From the NCBI RefSeq assembly GCF_025118155.1, contig NW_026251394.1, forward strand, positions 806,001 to 870,000: 64,000 nt of DNA. Reading direction: 5' to 3'. The stretch comes from Cokeromyces recurvatus (taxonomy: Eukaryota; Mucoromycota; Mucoromycetes; Mucorales; Mucoraceae). This document shows, piece by piece, positions 1-11,706 of this stretch. The notes under the pieces are model-generated. The model had not been told where the DNA came from. It worked only from the letters and a program-made list of their open reading frames with translations, and ran no database searches. Each line of letters starts with the position of its first letter. Position 1 is the first letter of the stretch. The position numbers and the translations under genes are program-made.

Positions 1-1125
1 ATTTGATATGTCCTTCATAAACAACGTGTCTGTTAATAAATTCTCTGCTATATATGATTTGCCAGTATATATACATTTTGTAACCAAGTGCTTTACAATC
101 ATCCTAGTACTCATATCCAACTGCCTCTTTTGCATATAAATCAATCGCATTTCATTTAACCGACCTTGTTCCAAACAATCTAGAGCAAACAAGTCGAACA
201 CTTTATCTAATAATTCGTGACTATTTGATTCATGTTGATCTATAAGCTGCGTTAACTCCTGACTAGGGTGATTGATTTTCAAAAACTCTGCTGCTGCTTG
301 CAATTGATGATTGAACATCATACACATTATAACTGACCGCACACTGTCTCTTGTCAGTGTCTTTTCTAATGATTTTAAATGAGATAACCAAAAATCAATT
401 CTATCTTGCCTCCTTTTTTTGGAAAGTACTCTGAAAACCGAGTCATATGCAGCCATACTCATACTCCATTTATGTTCAGCTTCTGTTAATAACTTTTCTG
501 CCTCTTCGTCCCAACCTAATTCTGAAGCCAAATAAATCATCTTTTCTGCATCTTCTAAACGAAATTTTGTCAAACTAGATAAACTATCGCTTTTGAGATC
601 TGCTAGAATATAAAAGGCATGTCGAAGCGTGTTATAGGTTAATGGATCGTCAGGATGAGCATCATCGGTAAAATGAGCAATAAAGCGATCCATATCCTGT
701 TGTGTTAATTGACGAACTAAATGGCTTTGCTTTTTTATAATTTGATAATTTTCTAATAATCGTTTTCTCAATTGGCGTCGAAGAATTGTTTTTTTCACAT
801 GTGAGGAATAAGGCAATAAAGTAGGGTCGGATGATTTTAATGATTGGTATAATTCACGTCTAAAATTGTCTAATGGTTTGGTATGAAGAACAGGAGTTTG
901 TATCATATTCGTTTGTAATGGTGAATATCCTGTTGGTATTTCTGTTTTCTTTGTTACCATATTGCGGGATATTTGAACTATGAGGGGCTTACTACTACTA
1001 ATACTACTTCTACCACCACCACCACCACTACTACTACTACGCTTTGAAAGACAATCAAGACATAGTTTTGCAAATAATCGTTGAGATCTCCAAATTTTTT
1101 TTGTTAAAATTGATTGAAATGACAT
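1..1125 (-). CDS. Helical-repeat (PPR-like?) protein, N-terminal part, truncated by window edge
   Basis: An open frame of 375 codons starts at the ATG at 1125-1123 and runs without a stop or visible intron to base 1, so the C-terminus lies outside the window. The N-terminus (MSFQSILTKKIWRSQRLFAK) is basic and lacks acidic residues, which suggests a mitochondrial presequence. A Ser/Gly low-complexity stretch follows. From about residue 170 the chain looks like repeated amphipathic helix pairs, for example YNTLRHAFYILADLKSD, LASELGWDEEAEKLLTEAEH and YDSVFRVLSKKRRQDRIDFW. That is the general appearance of PPR-type mitochondrial RNA-binding proteins of fungi. No motif is decisive, so the coding call is strong and the product call is weak. 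A T-rich leader lies directly upstream. Confidence 0.6.
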   Translation of the reverse strand, partial: MSFQSILTKKIWRSQRLFAKLCLDCLSKRSSSSGGGGGRSSISSSKPLIVQISRNMVTKKTEIPTGYSPLQTNMIQTPVLHTKPLDNFRRELYQSLKSSDPTLLPYSSHVKKTILRRQLRKRLLENYQIIKKQSHLVRQLTQQDMDRFIAHFTDDAHPDDPLTYNTLRHAFYILADLKSDSLSSLTKFRLEDAEKMIYLASELGWDEEAEKLLTEAEHKWSMSMAAYDSVFRVLSKKRRQDRIDFWLSHLKSLEKTLTRDSVRSVIMCMMFNHQLQAAAEFLKINHPSQELTQLIDQHESNSHELLDKVFDLFALDCLEQGRLNEMRLIYMQKRQLDMSTRMIVKHLVTKCIYTGKSYIAENLLTDTLFMKDISN

Positions 1126-1495
1126 TCGATCTTTTTTTTTTTTTCCTCCTTTCAAGTAAAAATAAAGGTATATATTTAATTATATATAATATGTTATAGG
1201 CAGATTCTTATGAAAGGATGTCGAATATCGAATATAAAAGGAATGCCCCTCAATTCTATAAAATTTAAGCAGGGCTTCTTAATTTTTTTCCTTCCGCTTT
1301 TTTTTTTTTTTTTTTTTTTCTATGTGTCATCGGCTACTGAATTTATAACAAAACGTCAAAAATCAGTTCAATAAATATGATGAAAAGTGAATGATAGATG
1401 ATTGCTTTAGGAATATATATTTGCGTAAATTATAGAAAATATGATTGAGCAAATTCAATCATGCTTACATAAAGTGAACTAGGAAAGAAGAAAAA

Positions 1496-1526
<31 letters not shown>

Positions 1527-2882
1527 AGAGAATAATAGTAATAAATACCTGCAATATGTATACGAGATGCCAGGAAAGGGACATAAAAGATTTCATTAAA
1601 TTTAGCCTGTGCTTCATGTTATAGCCCTTGTTCATATAACAATTAGAAGGCAGGAGTATTCGAAACAGAAGAAGTTTAGCTTAAAAGAATGAACTAAAAG
1701 AGATAACAACTTTGATTATTCAAGGGATTATATTATAACATATTTTACTTGAGAACTCTAATAAAAATGTGCAAGTAATGCATCTAACTTCTTACATTAT
1801 AACAAACAAGTATATATTATTTAATCATAACAGTCTACTAGTGCAAATAAGGTATCTATCTATTTCTAGTGCCTCTAAACACATTTATAAGCGAATCTCA
1901 ACTACTTTAACGTCTTAGATATCCTACTATTTGACTATCCATAGGACTGTTTATCTCTATTGGTGATAATAGTTATTTTAGACTTCAAAATCCATGATAA
2001 CTCTCCTTCTCTCCTTGTATGAAATATAAGCTAAATACAATATGATTGACAATAGCAGTAACGCATCTTTACCAGTTAAGAGAATTACAGATAAAAAGAA
2101 GAACTTATTAGGTTTTCATCTCAAAGAAATGGCCGACTTGTATCATTATCTATTTATTTGTCTACTGAAGAAATGCAATAACAATAGTAAAAAAGTGCAT
2201 ATTCATCATTTAAGTTTCACTTTTTTTTTGGCAATAATAATAAAGTTTACTTTTAATAATTTAAATTGTAATAGATACTCTATTACTACACCACCTGCAA
2301 ACAATGATAGTCGTTTTTTTTTCTTAAAGGCTTTTCCACTCCAAGAAGTAAATGACTTGATCCATGGATTGCCAGTATAAAAAGAAAGTTCCTGAATTTT
2401 CATAGGATAAAAGATTCGGAGATATAATTATTCCATGGAAAAGTAGAATAGACTGTTTTGGAATAATTATAATTCTTTTAACTAGCATATAAATATGTTG
2501 AAGATATAAATAGCTTATTGTATCAATTTCACATTGAACAAATCTATTTATTTATTTATTTATTTTTTTAGGAGAAAATGACCATCGTCATTGTAAATAG
2601 TTTGATAATATGTTATGTCTTATAAAAGTTAAAGTTTAAATTGCACCTGGGATTCAAATTCCTTTTTACTACTACCTAACCTAAATGTTATTACATGTGC
2701 ATATTGTAGTATTTATTTACTATAATCCATATCCGTAGTACATTGAACTCAGCAGTACAAAAAAAAAAAAGGAGGGGGGGAAGGAGAAGAAAATGGGGGG
2801 AAAGACGATATCATTTTCTGTGTTACCCTTAATTTGTGTAATGTAGCATTTTTTTTTTACACATTCTTGAACTATTTATTAA

Positions 2883-2924
<42 letters not shown>

Positions 2925-3084
2925 CTAATGATACATTTCTTCGGAATCTATCACGGAAAATTAAAAAAAAAGGCTTTATTTGTTAGTGTCAAGTAAGTAG
3001 TATAGATAATGTCTATGATGTATATATAAAAGGAGTCAGTGCGTCCCCCTTTTTGCACTCTTTTTTATATGAAGATAGAATTAA
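1126..3084. other. Intergenic region, no gene seen
   Basis: This stretch lies between the 5' end of the left-edge gene and the 3' end of the TMEM115-like gene. It is AT-rich, with A or T homopolymers (T37 at 2885-2921, A runs near 1491-1514) and a G-rich patch near 2772-2800. A 112-codon open frame at 2042-2380 (+) has low-complexity composition, no recognisable domain and no splice context, so I do not call it. Confidence 0.6.
2885..2921. repeat. T37 homopolymer
   Basis: An uninterrupted T tract about 160 nt beyond the 3' end of the TMEM115-like gene. Length in the living genome is likely to vary, and assemblies often misreport such tracts. Confidence 0.9.
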
Positions 3085-4397
3085 CTATGTAGAAGCTGGC
3101 TTGTTTTCTTCTTCTGCGTCAAAAAGCACGGGATTACTATCCGGTCTACTTGTTGTTAATGCAGGTTCTGTAGATAAACGCATGTCTAATGCTTTTAATG
3201 CCAATGCTCTAGAATGATAAATATGAGTAAATACAATATAGATTCATGTATAATAATAATAATAAAAAGGATATACACAAAACCTTCTTCTTTCTGCTTC
3301 TGCACGAGTTGAGCCTGGTACAGGTACAACATGACCAAGCTCCATATCATGATATGAACGAGGACCTGGTTTACAGCAATTTAACTTGACAAGTATACCA
3401 TAAACAATATTGGATATGAATAATATGACAGGACTAAATAAATAAATGTTTCAAGTTAATAAATTAAACATCATTTTTTTTAACACTATTTACTGTAAAA
3501 CTTCGGGAAAGAAGGTTTGAATAGCAAATGCTTCACTTCTATCTCCCTGAATACCATCTTGATACTTGAAAAATCGAATATAAATCCATCCAATAATCCA
3601 TCCAATATTTACAAGATTATAAAACACAATCGCTTTAAATAACACGAGACAAATAATACTAAAAACAGTAGCAACTCCTAATAAATTTTTTACTCGAATA
3701 GATATTTTACCTCCCATAATAGCAATGCGATGTTCAGGTACAAGATGTTTAAAAGCAACTAAAAATCCTGAAAATACACCAGATAATCCATTGATTTGAA
3801 TCTGATACCTTTTTTTTAAAAAAAAAGAAAGAAAGAAAAGAAAAAAGTAAATACACGGGCTATAACGATTAGATGTATATTTACAAATATTGATCATCTC
3901 CAGATATGTAATAAGTAATGATCATGCCAATCCAAGTCACAATATTAGACATAATAGCTGTAATAAGAACAAACTTGAATAACTCTTTTGAACCCCATAC
4001 TCGTTCTAAATATTTTCCACAAAATAATAAAATGGCAATGCTACCAAATAACTATAATCATTATAAATTAAATGTCTAATTAAAAAAAATAATAATCATT
4101 AATTATATTTTTACTGTTATTATGTTGCTTTCGTAAAAAGTAGCTGTTAACAAAGTCCAAGGAGCATATATAACACTGTCAATATTGGTTAATATATAAC
4201 TTTAAAAAAAAATGTTCCATCTTTACTTACAATCCAGGAACAAGTCCAATAAAAGGGCAAATAGATAAAGGTAGATTATCAGGATCCGCATTTAATTTTA
4301 AACGATATATATATACATAAGAAGTAATAGATAAACATAATACAGTAGCCACAAGTGCCTTTGTCAAATGTGGCACATTAGCTATAACACTTTTCAT
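3085..4397 (-). CDS. TMEM115-like rhomboid-fold Golgi membrane protein
   Basis: About six exons start at the ATG at 4397-4395 and end at TAG 3087-3085. Exons were joined at 4231/4199, 4115/4051, 3885/3808 and 3494, then further 3'. The protein has several membrane segments in a rhomboid-like core, then the family block YIRFFKYQ...GDRSEAFAIQTFFPEVL, and a cytosolic tail containing RAEAERRRALALKALDMRL. The last two blocks are hallmarks of the TMEM115/DUF1751 family, which acts in Golgi-to-ER retrograde transport. The segment NGLSGVFSG carries a GxSG-like motif, but the position where active rhomboids have a histidine appears to be Asn (VNIGWIIGW), so protease activity is unlikely. It is divergent from CYC8, with 398 nt between the start codons. 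Confidence 0.85.
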
Positions 4398-4795
4398 TGC
4401 TAATTAATCAAGTAAAAAATAAAACAAGAAAAAAAAAATTAAATAAATTAGAACATTAATTGTGGTGATTATTGTCGCGTTAAAGGCACGTGACAGGAAT
4501 GGGATTTTCACTGTTTTCTGGGGGGGCTACATTTAGACCTGAAACTGCCTTTAATGAAAAAAAAACACACACAAAAAAAAAGGGGCTAAACTTTTTTTTT
4601 TCGTCATAATGTATAGATTTTTTTTTTTTACAAAAAAAAATAACTTTATTAATTCTTTTTTTTTCTTCCTTTTTTTTCTTCCTTTTTTTTTTTCCTTTTC
4701 TTTTTTCTTCTTGCTTTTTTTTTTATTATTTATTTATTTATTTATTTTCCTCTCATCTTTCTCATTCAAGATTTTACAATTTCATAATCTTAAAC
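4398..4795. promoter_or_regulatory. Divergent promoter region, TMEM115-like / CYC8
   Basis: This is the 398-nt gap between two divergent start codons. It contains a CACGTGAC motif at 4487-4494, the extended E-box recognised by Cbf1/Pho4-type bHLH factors in fungi, and long T-rich tracts leading to the CYC8 start. The motif match is visible; its use is inferred. Confidence 0.4.
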
Positions 4796-7181
4796 ATGAC
4801 AACAAATATTATGCCTCAACAACATCAAGTATCTGTTCTTCAAAAATTATCAAATGTAAATGAACAAGCATGGCTGACACTAGGTAAAGCAAGATATTTT
4901 ATCTTTTATACTTATTATTATTATGAAAAAAGGAGTATGCGTATATTAGACAAAAAAAAAAAGGGGGGAGGAGAGGAGATTAGAATTTTTTTTTTGTGAT
5001 TTATTTATAATATGCAACGTATCACATATCGTGTATATGTTAACTACCAAATTTGGTTTAGTCTGGATCAAAAAAAGAACGCCACACTTACATTTATTGT
5101 TGTTACTAGGTAGCTTAGCGGAGATAATGTCGGACTTCGAAAGAGCCATGAATTCATATGAATCTGCTCTAAGACATAATCCTTACTCTATTACCGCTTT
5201 ATTTCATATTGCTTCATTATACAGAGGAAAAGAACAATTCGACAAAGTAAAATTTTACTAATATATATACATGCATACATACATACATACATATATTTGT
5301 ATATATGACTAACCCGATTGCTAGGCGATTGATTATTTTAAACGAATTTTAGCTATTCAAGAAAGTCATGGTGAAGCTTGGGGAGCATTAGGTCATTGTT
5401 ATATAATGATGGATAATTTACAAGAAGCATATCATGCTTATCAGCAAGCTTTATATCATTTAAAAAATCCAAATGATCCTAAACTCTGGTATGGGATAGG
5501 GATCTTATATGATCGTCATGGTTCAATTGATCATGCTGAAGAAGCATTTTCCGCAGCTATGAAAATGGACCCCCAATTTGAAAAGGCAAATGAAATTTAT
5601 TTTAGGCTTGGTATTATTTATAAGCAACAACAAAAATATGATCTTTCATTACAGGTATAGTTCTTTTTTGTTAATCATATATGTATATGTATATTTATAT
5701 TTATATTAAATGTAAATGTCACTTGGACCTTTATTTATTTTTATTTTATTTTTTTTTTTTTTGTATTATATATTTATGTAGTGCTTCAGATATATATTAC
5801 ATAATCCACCAAGACCACTTACAGAAATTGATATTTGGTTTCAAACAGGTCATGTCTATGAACAACAAAGAGAATTTGAATTAGCAAAGGAGGCGTATGA
5901 ACGTGTATTAGTCGAAAATTCTGAACACGCTAAAGTATTACAACAATTAGGATGGTTATATCATCAACGAAATACATCATTTTCAAGTCAATCGATTGCT
6001 ATACAATACTTGACACGTTCACTCAAGACAGATGGTAATGATGCTCAATCATGGTATCTTCTAGGACGTTGTTATATGGTGGAACAAAATCACAATAAAG
6101 CATACGAGGCTTATCAACAAGCTGTGTATCGTGATGCTCGAAACCCTACCTTTTGGTGCTCGATTGGTGTTCTTTATTATCAAATCAATCAATATCGTGA
6201 TGCCTTAGATGCCTATAGTCGTGCAATTCGTCTAAATCCTTATATAAGTGAAGTATGGTATAATCTAGGTACACTTTATGAATCTTGTAATAATCAAACA
6301 CAAGATGCATTGGATGCCTATCAAAGAGCTGCTGAATTAGATCCTACAAATCCTCATATTCGACAAAGATTGGATCTTTTAAGAAAGTCTTCAGATCCTA
6401 GTCATCATCTTCCTATTCCAATGCCTCAGGATGTTCATAATCCTTATCAATATCAAAATGGACCTACTCATATTCAAAAAGGAAATTATTCTCAATACCC
6501 TACTACTACTACTACTACTACATCATTATCATCCACTTCCCTTTCTACAAATAAGAGCTTTGATCAATTAAGAATGGTATATATAAAAATATATTTATAT
6601 ATATATATATATTTAAGAGAGAAAGAAAGAGAGAAAAAAAAAAGTAAACTTACTTTGGTTTATTATTATTATTATAGGGTGAAGGTATACCCCCAATGCA
6701 ATATCATCCTATTCAACGTGATCTTCCTATATTACCACCAGATCGTCGTTCACCTTATCATCATAATAGTCCAGATGTTCGTATACCAAGTATTACCAGT
6801 AGTAGTGGTAATAGTACTGCAAGCACGACTAGAACACCTTCAGATCGTATAACAAGGTCACCCACTACCAAGATGCCTATTTTACGTTCACCTAATAAAC
6901 CTTCTCCACAAACATATTATACCATTGCTGCCGCTACTACCTCTTCTCGTCCACCACCTATTGAACAACCATTAAGGAGAACTTCTATATTATATGATGA
7001 AGCTCCTCGTCGTAAACAAAGTCCAGTCGAAAGTAATGCCGCAGATACACTTATGAATATGTCTCAACAAAAACGCTTATTAGATAGTAATAATGAAGAG
7101 AATAAAAAAAATGAAGATAAAAAACCAAGATTATTAACAGCAACAACAACAACAACAACAGATACAGTTCATGTATCTTAA
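4796..7181 (+). CDS. CYC8: General transcriptional corepressor CYC8/SSN6, TPR protein
   Basis: Five exons (4796-4883, 5110-5246, 5325-5654, 5782-6576, 6678-7181) give a 617-residue protein. About ten tandem TPR units fill residues 20-420, with the usual spacing and A/Y/P signature residues (ESALRHNPYSITALFHIASL, WYLLGRCYMVEQNHNKAYEA, AYSRAIRLNPYISEVWYNLG). The order and sequence match Cyc8/Ssn6, which forms a corepressor with Tup1 that histone- and DNA-binding factors recruit. The C-terminal 190 residues are low complexity, rich in Pro, Ser and Thr, with a basic KKPRLL-like end. All splice sites are GT-AG and in frame. The stop codon overlaps the stop of the convergent exportin-7 gene. Intron 4 contains AT and GA microsatellites. 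Confidence 0.93.
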
Positions 7182-7549
7182 TTTATTAAAGGAGCTAATA
7201 CAATTTGATTATTGTTTAATTCTCTTTTTAAATTTGTAATTTGCTGAGAAAATCTCTCTCTATCTTTTGTACTCAATGTCCAACCACTGTCTTCCATAAG
7301 GTTACTTAAAGCCTAAAAAAAATAAAAAATAAAGTTTACATCTAAAAATGGGATTTCCGGGGGTTTTTTTTTTTTTTTAATTACTAAACTAACCTTAGTT
7401 ACAAATTCTCGGCGTTCCGGTAATTGCTGAAGGATCACTTGGTTTGTGTACTTTAAAGCAAACTTTATATAAATGATTAAGGGGGGGAGGAGGAGGAAAA
7501 AAAATATATAAAATGAATATTTATGTCACATAATGGTTAATAAATAAAA

Positions 7550-7615
<66 letters not shown>

Positions 7616-10600
7616 TACATCACGTTCAAGTAACACAAGTGTATACAAAGGTCTTGACAGCTGCCATTGATCATGGTTATTATCATCAAATAAAATAGTA
7701 CCAAATAACGTTGTTAATAATTTAGGTAACACGTTTGGGAATTGATTCAAATAATTCAGGAACCAAACACCTCTTCTTTGGAATAATTTATTATTATTAT
7801 GGTCCTTTTTTTTTCCTTTTGTGTCACGTCGTAGATTCTCCTTCTCTGTTTCTTGAATAATACATGTACAAATGTTATTGATTGTAGCACAAGCATGTGA
7901 ACGAATCATGGAGTCAGTGGATTCAATCCCTTGTTCACAAGCTTCTAGAATATAAAGAAAAGCTTCTGGTGGTAAATTTGAATCAATCATCATTTGTTCA
8001 CTTGAATATTCATCCAGCATAATAAAGAATGCAGTTGTTAATTTAGGAAAGTTCTATTTCATTTAATAATAATAATAAAAAGAAAGAAAGAAATGAGTCC
8101 GCTTTATGTATGAATATAAAGCTATTTGTATCATACCATCAAGTCATCCAAGGGTATATTAAGCATCATTCGTAGCATCATCATGAAAGCTTCTGTGATT
8201 GCCTTATCTTGATATAACCAAAAGACGCCAAAATTAATATATTTACCTCCCAAACATTTTGAAAGAATATTGAAACATGTAGTTATGCCTTTGTATTTTA
8301 AAGGATATTTTTGACTTTCATCAGTAATTTGTGTTGAAATAATTTGTTGGCCTATAAATATGTATATAGAAGTTAAGCTAGCAGTAATAGATCTATTATA
8401 TATCTATATATTTACCATAGGTTGATAAAATTTGACTTGCATCTTTGAATATCAAGACTCCCGTAGCAGAAGAGACTTCCAAATTTAATCTTTGACTTTT
8501 ATTATGAATGAATTCACAAAAAAACTTGAGTAAAACGTTGGTTGAAGGATGTGGAGACCATGCTTGAATACCCTTCATCAATACTGGCATATAATCAGGA
8601 TAGAACCAATTCAAAAAGAGTGAATAATTTCGACGACTTTGAATGGGCTGAATAAATCCTCGAAGATCTCTAAATAGGCCTAGTATAGCACGCTATATAC
8701 ACAGTTTAAGTAAAATATACTAATTCTAATACATACATATATATATATATATACCTGCACTTCTACTTGTTGAAATTCTTCTATAGTATTTAACATAGCC
8801 AAACTTTCTAATTTAGCTTCAAATGGCTTCATAAACTCATAGAATTCATTTTCGCAATTATCTTCTGCAAAAAGGATTTTACATAGAATTTGATAATACA
8901 ACATACGATTATGCTTATGTTTATCGTAATTGAAAAAAGTAAATTCACTTGACATATGATTTTGCATAATAAGTGACGTTGTTTCAATCTTTCTTAGGTT
9001 TCTTAATGCACTGTATCCACTAGCAAGTTCATAAAATAATTCAAGTGTTTTACGAATCAAGAACTCACTTTCACCCCATACTTGAAGATTTGTGATACTA
9101 GCAAAATGTTAACAATTTTTTAGTACCCTTTTTTTTTTCTTTTTTTTTTGGGAGGGAGGGGGGGTAATAATAATGGAACTTACATTTTACGCATAATCAC
9201 ATTAAGCATATCAGTTTCGCTTTCAACTCCAAATATCTCATTTAATTTTTTATAAGCTGATTTAGGGTTTGATTCACCTACATAGGCTCTTCTAAACTGA
9301 CTAAAGAAGAAAACAAATGCGGAATCTAATTTTTTACTTCGAAATGCCGAATTATTTTGACTAAGGTTTTGGTTTACTTCCATCAATTGAAGTACTTTTG
9401 TGGTAAGTTGACCATCTGCTTCATCACAAGAATCAGAGCTCAAATATGGCTTTTATACATAATTAAATGAATATTCTCCCTTTTTCTTTTTCTTTTTTTC
9501 TTTTTCTTTTTTTTTTAAAAAAAAATATATATTACTTACAGGTCTATTGCCAACATAAACACCCATAATATATACTAACCAAGTGAATTTATCTGAAAAG
9601 ATTTCAAGCGCTTCCTTCAAATTCTCTTCACTAATAGAACCTATACTTGCTTGATTAATTAATTCCTATTTTTTTTTAAAAAAAAAACAAAAGGTGATGT
9701 TATTTATCTTATATACATAACATATACATATAAATACATATATATTCATCCTTACTTCATAATGAGCAGCAATAGGATCAAATATTTCAATAAGTGCAGC
9801 ACATGACTTTTCATATTTACAACGAGCAATTAGACCCAACATAAACAAAGATTCTACCAAAGTATCTTCATCTTCTAAAGGATCTATAACATATCTGAGT
9901 TATATGCACCACACATAGAATGTCTCTCCTCTTATGGATATAAATAAGTGACATTCAACTTACCATCCCACATTTCTTCAATTCGAGTAGGTACAGTATT
10001 CAAAAAATTTGAAATAAAGGTGCTTGTCAATGTCAGCATATGTTGTTGTAATTTCTGAGCAACTGTTTCACTCAATTGTTGATAATAGGCCATACTCTGA
10101 ACAATACGAGACCAAAAGCTTAGCAAATGGAAACAGAAAGTTGAAGTTGGCATAAAATAGTTGGCTTGAAAGGCTCTCAGTGTAAAATCAGCAACAATGT
10201 CAATCCATTCTACGTAATTGGGTCTATCTGCCATCTCATTTAGAGGGGCCATCATTCTGAATCGATGCAATAAACGGCAAAAGCCATTATAGCAGTCAGA
10301 ATCATCTAATTTTGTAGAAGTGACAATGATATCACGAATACCATGCATAAGTGCATCTATAAATTTATTGCGTTGGTCTTCAGAACTAAAAAGAGCTTTA
10401 CGTGTGGCTGCAATATGAACAAGACACTCAATCGCTTTACTGGCGCAAGATGAAGGAAATTCAGCATAGGCTTTAAAAAAGCTAGGAATAAAGTCTTCTC
10501 GCTCAAATATAGGTCTCCAAGAAACAGGAATCTAAACATAAACAATAAATAAACGGCATGCATAAAATATTTTTCACATGCATTTTCTTTTCTGTTTCTT

Positions 10601-11706
10601 TTTTTTTTTTTTTACCTGAATCATGCCCGTGTCTTCACCTGCTTCATCTAAACTATTACCTGCAAAGTCAAACGACAAACATCTCAAAAGTAAATCAAGA
10701 GTAGCATCCTTTGTGCTATTTTCTTGATCAACTGATAAAAGCCATATCTGAGTGCTTGTCCGTTTTTTATAAACACATAAAACAAAATTTTACCTTTATC
10801 AAATGGAATTGATTGTGTAAGGAGTCCCTCTAATAATTGATATGCATTAGTAAAAATGTCAAACAATTGAGAATCTCGAAGTCCCACAGCTGTAAATAAA
10901 AATAAATGAATAAAGGGTTTAGTAAGCAAATTATCAACTGTTACTTATAATATGTATCTATATATATACCTGCTTTTCTAAATTTAGCAGCATATTTCGG
11001 CATACTAGTTGAATTAATATCTTGAACAATGATGGATAGTATTTGTAGTCCAACAATACGATGATCGTGAGAAGCCTAAAAGAGAGCGAGAAATGTGAGT
11101 AGATTATATATATACATGTATAAAAAAAAAAAGAAAAAAAGAAAAAAAAGCAAATTAAATACATTACTTGAAGAAACTGAGTCATATCCTTGTAGACATT
11201 TTGATATTCTTCAATATCCAACCAACCAAATCGAGTCAAAAGAGCTAATACACTTGCAAGTTGTGTAATAACAAAAGGCTGTAAATCCGGATGAATATAA
11301 GCATATTGTAACAAAAATGTACCTAACAAGAAAGTATAAATATGTATGTATATCTGTTGTATATAATTAATTATAACATACGTAGTTGAATTTTAGTATC
11401 TTTATCAAAAATCGTAAATTGTGCCATCACGAGCTGCTTTAATCTTGAAAGTGAAAACGTTTGTACGTAGGGATTAGGTGAATTTTCCAACATGATTCTC
11501 AAGGCATTAGCAGTATCAGTAGGAGTCACAATACCAAATGAAGGTACATTGGTAAGTTTTGTTGTTGAATCAGAAGACGAAAAAGTTGGAAAACTAGCCT
11601 CTAATATCTTTTGGATTTCATCTCGTTTAGAGGGTCCTTCTGGGTTAAAAAGATCTTGACATAATGTTGAAAAATAAGCAATGCACTCATCTTGTTGCTG
11701 AGTCAT
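7178..11706 (-). CDS. Exportin-7 (XPO7/RanBP16-like), importin-beta family
   Basis: A gene of more than ten exons starts at the ATG at 11706-11704 and ends at TAA 7180-7178, giving about 1,080 residues of helical repeats. Segments in order match exportin-7: FGIVTPTDTANALRIMLENS, LLQYAYIHPDLQPFVITQLA, GLRDSQLFDIFTNAYQLLEG, DTGMIQIPVSWRPIFEREDF, CRLLHRFRMMAPLNEM, DPLEDEDTLVESLFMLGLIA and QWQLSRPLYTLVLLERD. Members of this family shuttle proteins through nuclear pores with Ran-GTP. Exons join cleanly: the TTT GAT AAA G donor near 10798 pairs with the CAG acceptor that opens VDQENSTKDATLDLLLRC. One intron contains A35 (7579-7613). Saccharomyces lacks a close exportin-7, so its retention fits a non-yeast fungus. 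Confidence 0.9.
7579..7613. repeat. A35 homopolymer inside an exportin-7 intron
   Basis: An uninterrupted A run on the plus strand next to an (AAAT)n tract at about 7545-7580. In the gene's sense direction it is a T35 tract. Confidence 0.9.

Noticed and set aside
2042..2380. 112-codon open frame in the left intergenic region
   Set aside because: Low-complexity KKK/FFF readings of A and T runs, no domain, no splice signals, and a shadow frame on the other strand.
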